Positions 43,178-51,905 of a DNA stretch of 64,000 bases are shown here, piece by piece. Positions within the stretch are counted from its first letter, which is position 1. The number at the start of each line of letters is the position of its first letter. Source of the stretch: CAVYUC01 sp963771595 (lineage in GTDB: Bacteria; Bacteroidota; Bacteroidia; Bacteroidales; Prolixibacteraceae); NCBI GenBank assembly GCA_963771595.1, contig CAVYUC010000006.1:1-64000 (forward strand), read 5' to 3'. A model generated the notes under the pieces. That model saw only the letters and a list, made by a program, of their open reading frames with translations, made no database searches and was not told where the DNA came from. Both the position numbers and the translations under genes were made by a program.

Positions 43178-43780
43178 CTAAAATTTATATTCAGTAATTC
43201 TTTTTCTTACCTTTTTTTCAATAAACATGGTTCCCCAAAACGCTGCCAGTGCAACAAAAGTAAAAGCCAGTGCAAACCAGCGTGCATCAATTCCGGTAAT
43301 ATCAGTTAAAGTTACATTTCCCAGATTGCCGCTGTAATAAAAACTTTCGAACAGCGGAAAAGCTTCAGAAAAAACAAAAATACCAAGGTACAGGCCAATG
43401 GTAAAAACCAGGCCATCGAGTTTACCAATGGCAATGGCCGTAAAACTTGTTCCGGGACAAAAACCACCCATAATAAATCCTACTCCCATAATTACACCGC
43501 CAACAATCATTGGCCAGAGGTAAGTCGGAAGTATAAATATTTTTGAAAGATCAATCCAGCCAAAATAGTCGAAATACATTAGCCCCACCATAGCGACAAT
43601 TACCGCTGTAAAAAACACGCGGAGCACCACAAAATTATATCCGTAAAATACGCCGGTAATATTTCTCGATGAAGAAAAACCGGAAGCTTCGAGAATAAAG
43701 CCGAAGACGATCCCCAAAACAATGGCGATAACAAAATCCCAATCACCTGAAATTATACCATTCGGAATTAAAGGTCCCAT
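43178..43780 (-). CDS. YeeE/YedE-type sulfur transporter, half-size subunit B
   Basis: 200 residues with about five or six membrane helices. MGGFCPGTSFTAIA is the YeeE/YedE core motif whose cysteine passes thiosulfate in the full-length transporter TsuA. The first repeat motif (EASGFSSSRN) has serines where full-length proteins often have a second cysteine, so FCPGTS holds the only cysteine. With the other half at 43923 it probably forms a heterodimer equivalent to the single-chain protein. Transport of thiosulfate or another sulfur species into the cytoplasm is inferred. Confidence 0.8.
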   Translation of the reverse strand: MGPLIPNGIISGDWDFVIAIVLGIVFGFILEASGFSSSRNITGVFYGYNFVVLRVFFTAVIVAMVGLMYFDYFGWIDLSKIFILPTYLWPMIVGGVIMGVGFIMGGFCPGTSFTAIAIGKLDGLVFTIGLYLGIFVFSEAFPLFESFYYSGNLGNVTLTDITGIDARWFALAFTFVALAAFWGTMFIEKKVRKRITEYKF

Positions 43781-43833
43781 TTTAAATTTATTTGAATGTT
43801 ATATTTTAAATATTTATCCATAATTATAGTCAT

Positions 43834-43906
43834 CAGTCGCAGTCTCAGTGATCAATCACAGTGATCAGTTTCAGTAATTAATTCACAGTTAAAGTGACTG
43901 CGACTG
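43834..43906. repeat. CAGT-rich inverted repeat between the two transporter halves
   Basis: CAGTCGCAGTC (43834-43844) is perfectly inverted as GACTGCGACTG (43896-43906), with a 51-bp spacer. The stretch contains seven CAGT words on the plus strand and a direct repeat CAGTGATCA at 43846 and 43859. It lies in the 142-bp gap inside the operon. Similar CAGT-type degenerate repeats occur between genes in Bacteroidota. It could act as an RNA stem at the junction. Confidence 0.55.
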
Positions 43907-43922
43907 CGAATGACAACTTTCT

Positions 43923-44453
43923 TCAAATCCATAACTTCCTGAAAAAATAGGCAACGGCATATCCGGTTCCAAAAATCACAAACATTACAACCACTCCACC
44001 TAAGGCAAAAGTTGCGGTTCCACTTAATGCTGCTCCACTGGTACATCCGCGGCCAAACTGACTTCCGGCGCCAAAAAGCGCACCGCCAATTAATGCAAAT
44101 ATCAACCGTTTTCTACTCGTAATTTTAGGACTGTGTTCTACCCTCACTTTTTTCACCCGGCCAAAAATAATTCCTGAAAGCAATCCACCCAGAAATATTC
44201 CTATAGATTCAAACACCAGCCAGGTGTACATTGGTGAATGATCATCGCTTATAAACTGGCCCATATAAGAATTCTCCCTTGTGCTTTCCGGTGCAATAGT
44301 ATTTGCCGTAGTAACGACGCTACTTTTGATTGCACCACTGGCACCCAGCCCGCGGCCGGTAATAAAAACGGTAACCAGCACCAGCAGCCCCAGCAAAACG
44401 CCGCCGAGGTAGGGATTGATATACTTTGGTTCATTCAAATTACTGATATTCAT
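43923..44453 (-). CDS. YeeE/YedE-type sulfur transporter, half-size subunit A
   Basis: 176 residues with about four membrane helices. GSQFGRGCTSGAALSG is the second form of the YeeE/YedE core motif, and it holds the only cysteine of the protein. GRGLGASGAIKSSVV near the N-terminus corresponds to the outer motif, without a cysteine. Together with subunit B this rebuilds the pseudo-symmetric TsuA-like fold, each half giving one cysteine to the path. It begins 18 bp after psrC. Confidence 0.8.
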   Translation of the reverse strand: MNISNLNEPKYINPYLGGVLLGLLVLVTVFITGRGLGASGAIKSSVVTTANTIAPESTRENSYMGQFISDDHSPMYTWLVFESIGIFLGGLLSGIIFGRVKKVRVEHSPKITSRKRLIFALIGGALFGAGSQFGRGCTSGAALSGTATFALGGVVVMFVIFGTGYAVAYFFRKLWI

Positions 44454-44471
44454 TTTTAAAATATTTTGGTT

Positions 44472-45413
44472 TTAATATAAATATCGGGTTATCTGCCCGG
44501 CTTCGACCATGATGAAACGAAACATGATTCCACCGAAAAGAATCATTACCGGCGGCAGCCATTTGGGAACATGAAATCCCCACAACTCGAGTGTTTCCAG
44601 CACTGCGGGAAAAATGAGGCCAAGCAGCACTACAAATACCCAAAAACTCACGGTAAACGGGCCACCCAAAAACAGACTGGCAGCTTCGGTGGCGGTTTGC
44701 GAACCGGCCAAAAATCCCATGAACAGATGTACTATCAGAAAAAGTTCGATAATGATGAATGCCAGGTCAATGCGGCTTAGCAGTTTGCGTTCCTTTTTAC
44801 TTTTACTTATCCAGATTATTGTTGCCAACCCGGTTGAAAACCCGGACACCAGGAAAAGCGGCCCTAAAATGGAGGTATTCCAAAGCGGCCGCGCATTGAA
44901 GGCCGAAAGCAAAATCCCCGTATAAACTCCTAATATAATAGCATAAATCATCATCACCCAGGCGAACCAATAGCGGTTTTTAATTACCCAGGATTCAGCT
45001 TGCTTCAAAAATTTAAACCTCCAGTTCCAGCGCGGAAAAATTTCCTTCATATAACTGGCCACCCAGACAAATGAAATGGGCGTAATAATCATCAATGTCC
45101 AGGCGCCCCAGCCCATTGGAGATTCCAGACGAATGGTAGTATACAGTTGCCAAAAATAGAGCTTGTGTTTCAAATCCCAGAACAATGCAATTAGTCCCAG
45201 TATTAGCACAATCGGGGCAATTACGGGCGCCCATTTTACGGTCGCCTGCATTTTTTCTTCCTTTCCCCGAACCACAAAAAATCCGGCAAAAAACAGGATT
45301 CCGGCAGCAAGACCACCAAGAAAAAGGTATAAGGGAATTTGCCAGTGCCAGATATTCAGATAGGGATCGATATTTGGAATATTACGTCCGCTTACAAATA
45401 GTTCTTCTCTCAT
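44472..45413 (-). CDS. psrC: Quinol-interacting membrane subunit, NrfD/PsrC family
   Basis: 313 residues with about eight to nine transmembrane helices. PsrC/NrfD subunits exchange electrons with quinone and pass them to the iron-sulfur subunit without haem. The N-terminal helix (HWQIPLYLFLGGLAAGILF) and the later SPMGWGAWTLMI match the family. No haem-ligand pattern is evident. It is the third gene of the psrABC set, 19 bp after psrB. Confidence 0.88.
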   Translation of the reverse strand: MREELFVSGRNIPNIDPYLNIWHWQIPLYLFLGGLAAGILFFAGFFVVRGKEEKMQATVKWAPVIAPIVLILGLIALFWDLKHKLYFWQLYTTIRLESPMGWGAWTLMIITPISFVWVASYMKEIFPRWNWRFKFLKQAESWVIKNRYWFAWVMMIYAIILGVYTGILLSAFNARPLWNTSILGPLFLVSGFSTGLATIIWISKSKKERKLLSRIDLAFIIIELFLIVHLFMGFLAGSQTATEAASLFLGGPFTVSFWVFVVLLGLIFPAVLETLELWGFHVPKWLPPVMILFGGIMFRFIMVEAGQITRYLY

Positions 45414-45432
45414 CTTTTTTTAATTTAACGGG

Positions 45433-45966
45433 TTAGGTAAGAAAATACAATTGTGGCTTTGTACCGGCTTCAGGAGCCAGAACTTTCCATTTTCTGTCTT
45501 TCAATGCCAGCGCTACATCGCTGTTCGGATCATCAAGATCGCCAAAATGTAAACACTGGGTCGGACACACATCCACACAAGCGGGATTTTGTCCCTTTTC
45601 CACCCGGTGAAAACAGAATGTACATTTGTCAACATATCCTTCCGGATGTGGATAACGCGCATCATAAGGACAAGACTCAATACAGGCACCGCAACCAATA
45701 CATTTGTCATGTGTAACCAGCACAGCGCCACCTTCTACAATGTGACTGGCTCCTGTTGGGCAGCAGCGCACACAGGGGGCATTGTCGCAATGATTACAAC
45801 GTTCGGATCTGAATTCCAAATCCAGGTTGGGATAAGTTCCGTCTACCCGCTCAACAATCCAGTCGCGGCAGTACCCATGCGGAACATTATTCTCTGTTTG
45901 ACAAGCCACAACACAATCGCTGCAGCCGACACACTTTTTAGTGTCTATTGCCATTGCATATCTCAT
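45433..45966 (-). CDS. psrB: Four-cluster ferredoxin subunit of the molybdoenzyme (PsrB-like)
   Basis: 177 residues. Sixteen cluster cysteines arranged as in PsrB/DmsB/NrfC: CVGCSDCVVAC, CNHCDNAPCVRCCP, CIGCGACIESCP and CTFCF with CVDVCPTQC. It wires electrons between PsrC in the membrane and the catalytic subunit. There is no signal peptide; it should be exported together with PsrA by the Tat system. Overlaps psrA by 4 bp. Confidence 0.92.
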   Translation of the reverse strand: MRYAMAIDTKKCVGCSDCVVACQTENNVPHGYCRDWIVERVDGTYPNLDLEFRSERCNHCDNAPCVRCCPTGASHIVEGGAVLVTHDKCIGCGACIESCPYDARYPHPEGYVDKCTFCFHRVEKGQNPACVDVCPTQCLHFGDLDDPNSDVALALKDRKWKVLAPEAGTKPQLYFLT

Positions 45967-48218
45967 GCTTCAACCTCCTTTCCTTCAGTTACAGGATTTT
46001 CTTTTAAGAATGTGATAAAATTTCCTCTCATGCCTGTTCCTCCCATTACCGGGTCAACAGCAATGCTGGTAATCATTTCTTCGTCGCTGGCTCCTTTTCC
46101 AAAAGCCCGTGACAGTTTTTTGTTGGAATGACCAAAACCGTGTACCATGTACACCGAATCCCAGCGAATACGTTCGGTTACACGAACCTTAACCGGGAAC
46201 GATGTAACCGCACCGTCCTGGTTTTTCAGCCACACTTTCTGGTCTTTTTTCAGTCCCCACAAATCAGCTACTTTGGGATTTACCCAAACGCTGTTTTCGC
46301 TCATTAAATCCGAGAGGTTCGGATTGTTCGATGTACGGCTAAAAGTATGCATTGGCGCGCGGCCATAAATCAGGCGGTAATAATTCTGTGGAGGCTGCGG
46401 ATGTGGTTTGTATACCGGAATGGGATCAAAACCATGATCAGCAAAATCAACCGAATACAGTTCCACTTTCCCGGTATTGGTATTGAACTGAAAATCTTCA
46501 CCATCCGTCAAATAAAGCGGTCCGCTTTGACGGGGGAACGATTTAATACCAATCTTTTTCATCTCTTCCAGAGAAGTTCCCATCTTTTTCAGTTGCCAGT
46601 CAATTACTTCGGAAAAATCATTGTAGTTGAAAAAGTCATGAAGTCCCAGCCGTTCACCTATTTGCTTGGTTATCCACCAGGCTGGTTTTGATTCGTATTT
46701 TGGCTCCACTGCCGGCATGCGCAATGCAATATTAGGAACCCGGTTTTGGGCGGCACGGATAAAATCATACCGCTCAAGGTAAGTAGCTTCGGGTAATACG
46801 ACATCGGCAAAACCCGTAATATCCATTGGCATGGTATCCATTACCGCAATAAATTCCACAGATTCCGCAGCTTCCCTGAACAATTTCTTGTCAGGCATCG
46901 CCAGCGGCAGATTGGTTCCTCCTACCAGCCAGGCTTTTACCTGGTGTTTATAATTCAAACGCGGAACCGAAGCTTTCAGCAATTCGGTGGTAATCCCCAT
47001 AGTAGCCAGCGGATATTTTCCTTCATTTATATCTTTCCATGTCCATTCCGGTTCAGGATATTCAGGCTGTGGATATTTGGGCAGTGAAACAGCTTCAGGC
47101 AGATATAAACTTCCGCGTTTTCCCCAGGCGCCCAGCAATCCGGTTAAAATGGCCATTGCTCTTTCGCGCTGGGTATCATCGCCGTACCAAACCACATGCC
47201 GCCCCGGATGAATGACCACTGCAGGAGCTGCTCCCGCCATTGCACGTGCAGTTTTTCGTATCACTTCCGGTTCAATGTCAGTAATTCCATACGCCCACTC
47301 CGGAGTCATGTTTTTTACATGCTCCTTCAGCAAATCGAATCCGAATGTATATCGGTCAACAAATTTTTTATTGTAGATTTCCTCGTAAATCAGTACATGA
47401 ATCCAAGCCATCAGCAGTGCAATATCGGTTGACGGTTTAATAGGCAACCAATAGGTGGAATGGCCTGCAGCCGTTGAAAACCGGGGATCAATTGTGATAA
47501 TAGTTGCTTTGTTATCGATGGCTGCTGACATTTCCTGCACCTGCGAATTGTGCATGTTTTCACCAAGGTGTGACCCAATCAGCACCAGGCATTGTGTATC
47601 GCGAATATCAGTACATTCGGGGGAACCGATGTAAGCACCAAACGTAGAAAAATAGGCCGACGAACGTGGCCCGCGGCAATTGGCAAAAGCAGGCTCCGCA
47701 TTGGTTTCAGAACCGTACGCGCGCATCAGGTGTTCGAGATGTGCGCCCGGATTTCCATGATTGAACAATCCAAATGCTTCCGGACCATATTTCTCTTTTA
47801 CCTCCTTCATTTTGCCTGCCACCAAATCCAGCGCCTCTTCCCAGGATGCTTCCCTGAAATACTGCTCGCCATTTTTACGTGTGGTTCTAATCAGCGGTGT
47901 TTTCAACCGGTCTTCATCGTAATACATCCCAACACCACCTGTACCCCGCGGACATAATCTACCATTGCTGTGCGGATCGTTTTTGTTTCCAATGATTTTT
48001 CGGATGCGTCCCTGTTTGTCAACATAAGCCCAACCGGCACATTTCCAGAAACAAACTTCACAGTACGTTGGGTAAGGCGTAAGTTCTTCATCACTTGCCG
48101 GTAACATTGTATCCGATTCAAACCATTTAAACTTTTTTGCCGCGAAAGCATTCAGTCCCAATGCTGTTGCACCGGCTCCAATTGCTGAAATTTTTATAAA
48201 ATCCCGTCTTGTCTTCAT
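45963..48218 (-). CDS. psrA: Polysulfide/thiosulfate reductase-like molybdopterin catalytic subunit
   Basis: 751 residues of the DMSO reductase superfamily. Tat signal TRRDFIKISAIGAGATALG at the start (ATG at 48218; the longer frame to 48254 lacks this form), then the 4Fe-4S site C53, C56, C60, C89, and a likely Mo ligand Cys181 in FANCRGPRSSAYF. The C-terminal MopB_CT domain (DLMSENSVWVNPKVADLWGL) is complete. Cofactor genes follow in the same direction. Sulfur-related neighbours favour polysulfide or thiosulfate over arsenate or nitrate, but the substrate is inferred. Cys at the Mo position argues against formate dehydrogenase with selenocysteine. Confidence 0.85.
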   Translation of the reverse strand: MKTRRDFIKISAIGAGATALGLNAFAAKKFKWFESDTMLPASDEELTPYPTYCEVCFWKCAGWAYVDKQGRIRKIIGNKNDPHSNGRLCPRGTGGVGMYYDEDRLKTPLIRTTRKNGEQYFREASWEEALDLVAGKMKEVKEKYGPEAFGLFNHGNPGAHLEHLMRAYGSETNAEPAFANCRGPRSSAYFSTFGAYIGSPECTDIRDTQCLVLIGSHLGENMHNSQVQEMSAAIDNKATIITIDPRFSTAAGHSTYWLPIKPSTDIALLMAWIHVLIYEEIYNKKFVDRYTFGFDLLKEHVKNMTPEWAYGITDIEPEVIRKTARAMAGAAPAVVIHPGRHVVWYGDDTQRERAMAILTGLLGAWGKRGSLYLPEAVSLPKYPQPEYPEPEWTWKDINEGKYPLATMGITTELLKASVPRLNYKHQVKAWLVGGTNLPLAMPDKKLFREAAESVEFIAVMDTMPMDITGFADVVLPEATYLERYDFIRAAQNRVPNIALRMPAVEPKYESKPAWWITKQIGERLGLHDFFNYNDFSEVIDWQLKKMGTSLEEMKKIGIKSFPRQSGPLYLTDGEDFQFNTNTGKVELYSVDFADHGFDPIPVYKPHPQPPQNYYRLIYGRAPMHTFSRTSNNPNLSDLMSENSVWVNPKVADLWGLKKDQKVWLKNQDGAVTSFPVKVRVTERIRWDSVYMVHGFGHSNKKLSRAFGKGASDEEMITSIAVDPVMGGTGMRGNFITFLKENPVTEGKEVEA

Positions 48219-48278
48219 GGTGAATATTTTACCTGCTACACTTTCCTGCAGCATTCACTTTTCATTTTTTAATTCAGA

Positions 48279-48306
48279 ATATCTAAATAGTTACATTTTT
48301 AGATAT
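48279..48306. promoter_or_regulatory. Operator-like inverted repeat at the psrA transcription start
   Basis: ATATCTAAA (48279-48287) and TTTAGATAT (48298-48306) form a perfect 9-bp inverted repeat with a 10-bp spacer. It begins right after the -7 box of the psrA promoter, so it covers about +1 to +28. A dimeric repressor bound here would block psrABC. Confidence 0.5.
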
Positions 48307-48313
48307 CCGGCGG

Positions 48314-48344
48314 CAAATATAAAAACGAAAACCCATAATTTAAA
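48314..48344 (-). promoter_or_regulatory. Promoter of the psrABC operon
   Basis: On the minus strand TTTA (48344-48341) is followed after 19 bp by TATATTTG (48321-48314), matching TTTG-N19-TAnnTTTG in all but one base. The leader to the psrA ATG is about 90 nt. Between this promoter and the one at 48757 lie some 410 bp of AT-rich DNA with no gene I can support. Confidence 0.55.
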
Positions 48345-48756
48345 CATAGGGCGCCAATTTGAAAACGTTCAAAATAAGCAGATTGAATTGTTAATTTTAA
48401 AGCCGGACGCACAAATAAAAAACGCCAAAGACCTATAGCTATAAATCTATATATCACAAATTAATTTTAAAAAGCAATGAATTAAATGAATTAAAACAGA
48501 CTGCATATAATTTACTTAAGTGCGGTATTCACTCCTTTAAAAATTAAAAAAGGCAGTAGCAAAAGTTCACATTCAACATGCTATAAAACACATTTTTTCA
48601 ATTCGATTTTTTTGACAATACAAATCACCCGGTAAAAGTTCGCTAACACTAATTTGAACTACGTTGCACTTTCAGCGTAAAAAGCGCGTCAAGTTTATGG
48701 AAATACAGTTCAAATTATGCTGCTCGACCAGAATTCCCTTATGAGACAGTATGAAG

Positions 48757-48785
48757 TTTGTTATTTCATCAATTTATTACTTTTG
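48757..48785 (+). promoter_or_regulatory. Promoter of the Rieske/cytochrome operon
   Basis: TTTG (48757-48760), 17-bp spacer, TACTTTTG (48778-48785), a full match to the Bacteroidota consensus. Transcription would start near 48792, just before the ATG at 48804. It therefore rules against the longer frame open from 48717. Confidence 0.55.
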
Positions 48786-48803
48786 CTGAAAAAAATCCGA
48801 AAG

Positions 48804-49193
48804 ATGGAAAAAGTGGGCAGACGAACATTTCTGCAAATTGGAGTAGCCGGTGTTATTTCACTGCTGATATTTTTGTGGAATAAACTTACCCTTAACCACC
48901 TGGAACTTAACAAATCCAAAGTCCTGGTGGTTCCTTTCAATAAAAACAAGACGGTTTCTTTTGTTGAAAATTTCATCGTCATCAATAAAAATGAAACCAC
49001 CACTGTATTATCGGCTCACTGCACACACCTGGGTTGCATCATCAATCAGGTTGAAAATGACCGATTGATTTGCCCGTGCCATGGTTCAGCATACGATTTG
49101 AACGGGAATGTGATTAAAGGCCCTGCCTACAAAAGCCTGGAAGTAGTTCCTTCGGAAATTTCTTCCGATGGCAGCCAAATTAAAATAGGTTAA
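48804..49193 (+). CDS. Rieske iron-sulfur protein
   Basis: 129 residues. A twin-arginine-like start (VGRRTFLQIG) leads into one membrane helix that stays as an anchor. The 2Fe-2S motifs CTHLGC (73-78) and CPCHGSAYD (from 90) give the two Cys and two His ligands, and the cysteines next to them (C78, C92) can form the usual disulfide. This is the high-potential subunit of a bc-type complex that takes one electron from quinol. It lies 1 bp before the cytochrome b gene. At 129 residues it is a small Rieske protein. Confidence 0.9.
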   Translation: MEKVGRRTFLQIGVAGVISLLIFLWNKLTLNHLELNKSKVLVVPFNKNKTVSFVENFIVINKNETTTVLSAHCTHLGCIINQVENDRLICPCHGSAYDLNGNVIKGPAYKSLEVVPSEISSDGSQIKIG

Positions 49194-49194
49194 C

Positions 49195-51891
49195 ATGAAC
49201 AGCAAAAAAAACAAGCAAACTTTTGGCACACTGGCACTGGCCATGTTCTGGATAGTTTTATTCTCTGGAGTTTTGCTTGCTGTTCCATTCGATGTAAAAA
49301 CCCCGTACTTAAGCATCAGTAGCCTATTAGTGAGTAATCCATGGGCTTCGCTTATTCGTAATGCACATTTCTGGAGTTCCCAGTTTTTTCTGATTCTGAG
49401 CCTCATTCATATTTACGATCATTTTCATTACAAAGAAAAAATCGGGTTAAAAAAGGGAATGGCATTCCGGCTGAGTTTAGGTGTGCTGATTATCTTTCTG
49501 GCTATGCTGACCGGATTTTTGCTGAAAGGGGACTCCGATGCCGGACAGGCACGCCAGATTCTTGAAACACTGGCACAACGTATTCCATTGATCGGGAAAT
49601 CACTGGCATTTTCACTGCTGGGAGATTCAGGCAGTTTTCAATTGATTTATGTACACCACATCGCCACTTTTACGGTTTTCATCACCATTGTAATGGTGGA
49701 ACACAGCCGGAAGTTTTGGCCAACGGCAAGCGATTTCCTGCTCTCTGTTTTCGCTGTTACTGCAGTAAGTTATTTTTTCACGGCGCCGCTGCACGATAAC
49801 CTGAATCCAACAGTAAAAGGGCCCTGGTATTTTGTTGGTTTCCAGGAAATACTGCACTGGCTCAGCCACCCGGAATGGTCGCTGCTCATGTTTCTGGTTG
49901 TACTCCTCCTTCTTTATATTGTCAATTCAAAAAAGGGTAAAGCAGTTTTTATCAGTAAACGAAGCTTGCTTTTATTTACAGGAATCTATCTGGTATTGAC
50001 AATTATTGGATTGTTTTTCAGGGGAGAGCGCTGGGAGTGGACACCACCCGGTGTATCGGATTACACTTACAGCGTGTTGCATAATTTTAAGTCACCAAAG
50101 GTTAAATTCAATCCCGGATTTACGCTGAATGATGCCGCCGGTTCCCCTGTAATCCAGGGAAGAAAGGAAAGTTGCCTCGCATGCCACACCGAAACTCATG
50201 GTTTTACCGACTCCCACTCGCCCAGTGCTATCGGCTGTTTTTCATGTCATGGCGGAAATCCCTTTGCAACCGGGAAAAATCAGTCGCACCGAAAGATGAA
50301 CCTCATTCCCGGAAACCTGGCAACGGCAAAACAATCGTGCGGCACCACGCAATGTCATCCTGAAATTGTAGAACGTGTTCCCACTGTTTTAATGTCGACA
50401 TTAAGTGGAATGATCAGTGTTGACCGGTATGCTTTTAATGAACAGGATAACCCGGATAATTTAACGAATGTGCATGAGCTGGGAAATTCGGCTGCCGATG
50501 AGCACCTGAAAAATTTATGCGTGCGTTGTCATCTGGGAAATCCGAAAACAGAATTGGGATCAATTGACGAAAGCAGCCGTGGCGGAGGTTGCCTGGCCTG
50601 TCACCTGAATTACAGTGCGGAAGCGGAAAAAGATTTGGCTGAAAATTCAGGAACCTTATTAAAAACACACCCGGGAATTAGTCTGAAAGCAACCAACAAC
50701 TACTGTTTCGGCTGCCACAGCCGTTCGGGGCGGATTTCCACCAATTACGAAGGCTGGCACGAAACCACGCTGGAGGCTTCGCAGATGCCCGACAGCAGCA
50801 ATTACCGGCTGCTTGAGGATACCCGCGTCTTCATAAAAAAGCAGGAAGATGTGCACCACCAACTGGGACTAGAATGTGTCGATTGCCATCATTCATACGA
50901 ATTGATGGGCGATGGAAATTTGTATGCCCACGAGGAAGATCAACAGGATGTGCAGTGTTCCGATTGTCATTTCCATGGGGAACCAAAAACTATTTCTGCT
51001 GAAAACCTGGACAACGAATCAGCCATTATTGCCGCATTGCGTTTTGGGAATATTTCGGATAAAAAATATTTGGTAACAGAAAAACACAACCATGCGCTGA
51101 TTAATACTTTCATTGAAAATGATTCGGTTTATTTCCTGATGAAAAACAGCGGCAGGAAAATGACGATGAAACCGCCGGCTGCCGTTTGTGTGCGCAATGC
51201 GGCGCATCTGAACCTGTCCTGCTCAAGTTGCCATTCATCGTGGGCGCCAACCTGCATCGGCTGCCACAATGCGTATGATGCGGAAGAGCCGGGTTACAAC
51301 ATGATAAAAAACCGGAAACAAAAAGGCAGCTGGGTGGAATTTATCGGTGAATATAAAGCAAATTTACCAACGCTTGGAATGCGCAAAACAGAAGATAAGA
51401 CAGAAGTTATCCCGGTTATTCCAGGCATGATTCTCACAATCGATAAAAAATCGTTCACGAAGAACGATAATGACAAAAAGATTTTCCACCGTTTATACGC
51501 ACCTGCAGCTCCTCATACAACTTCCGCAAAAGGAAGGAGTTGTGTAAGTTGCCATAATGATCCGCTGGCGCTTGGTTATGGCGATGGTGAATTCCAATAT
51601 GAAATTGAAAACGGGAAAGGAAAATGGCGATTTTATCCGCTTTATGAAAACATGCAGGATGGTCTTCCTGCCGATGCCTGGACTGCTTTTCTTTCCAACC
51701 GCTCCGGAATGGTGGCCACACGCTCCACCGTTTTTCCATTCGATGTGGAACAACAAAAAAAGATTCTCACCGCCGGCGCCTGTTTAACCTGCCATGATGA
51801 AAACTCCAAAATCATGCAAAAAAGCCTGAATCATTTTGATGAACTGATGAAAAATCGCAGTAGTGAATGTGTGCTACCGGAATGGGAATAA
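49195..51891 (+). CDS. Cytochrome b fused to a twelve-haem cytochrome c domain
   Basis: 898 residues in one chain. Residues 1-290 are a bc-type cytochrome b with about seven helices: haem-b ligands H58 and H72 (13 between) and H155 and H170 (14 between, the b6-type spacing), then a subunit-IV-like part GPWYFVGFQEILHW followed by PEW at 226-228, the Qo-site motif with Ser in place of Tyr. Seven helices put the rest outside the membrane. Residues 327-867 carry eleven CxxCH motifs and one CGTTQCH (CX4CH). With the Rieske protein it should oxidise quinol and feed a periplasmic haem chain, or the reverse. I know of no named family with this exact architecture. Confidence 0.88.
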   Translation: MNSKKNKQTFGTLALAMFWIVLFSGVLLAVPFDVKTPYLSISSLLVSNPWASLIRNAHFWSSQFFLILSLIHIYDHFHYKEKIGLKKGMAFRLSLGVLIIFLAMLTGFLLKGDSDAGQARQILETLAQRIPLIGKSLAFSLLGDSGSFQLIYVHHIATFTVFITIVMVEHSRKFWPTASDFLLSVFAVTAVSYFFTAPLHDNLNPTVKGPWYFVGFQEILHWLSHPEWSLLMFLVVLLLLYIVNSKKGKAVFISKRSLLLFTGIYLVLTIIGLFFRGERWEWTPPGVSDYTYSVLHNFKSPKVKFNPGFTLNDAAGSPVIQGRKESCLACHTETHGFTDSHSPSAIGCFSCHGGNPFATGKNQSHRKMNLIPGNLATAKQSCGTTQCHPEIVERVPTVLMSTLSGMISVDRYAFNEQDNPDNLTNVHELGNSAADEHLKNLCVRCHLGNPKTELGSIDESSRGGGCLACHLNYSAEAEKDLAENSGTLLKTHPGISLKATNNYCFGCHSRSGRISTNYEGWHETTLEASQMPDSSNYRLLEDTRVFIKKQEDVHHQLGLECVDCHHSYELMGDGNLYAHEEDQQDVQCSDCHFHGEPKTISAENLDNESAIIAALRFGNISDKKYLVTEKHNHALINTFIENDSVYFLMKNSGRKMTMKPPAAVCVRNAAHLNLSCSSCHSSWAPTCIGCHNAYDAEEPGYNMIKNRKQKGSWVEFIGEYKANLPTLGMRKTEDKTEVIPVIPGMILTIDKKSFTKNDNDKKIFHRLYAPAAPHTTSAKGRSCVSCHNDPLALGYGDGEFQYEIENGKGKWRFYPLYENMQDGLPADAWTAFLSNRSGMVATRSTVFPFDVEQQKKILTAGACLTCHDENSKIMQKSLNHFDELMKNRSSECVLPEWE

Positions 51892-51905
51892 AACTTTGGA
51901 TCAAA

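Noticed and set aside
45963..48218. psrA as a formate dehydrogenase or nitrate reductase
   Set aside because: No selenocysteine-type context, the Mo-site segment has NCRGPR, and all neighbours point to sulfur chemistry.
48434..48443. TATAGCTATA palindrome between the psr and Rieske promoters
   Set aside because: Only 10 bp in AT-rich DNA and not placed relative to either promoter; likely chance.
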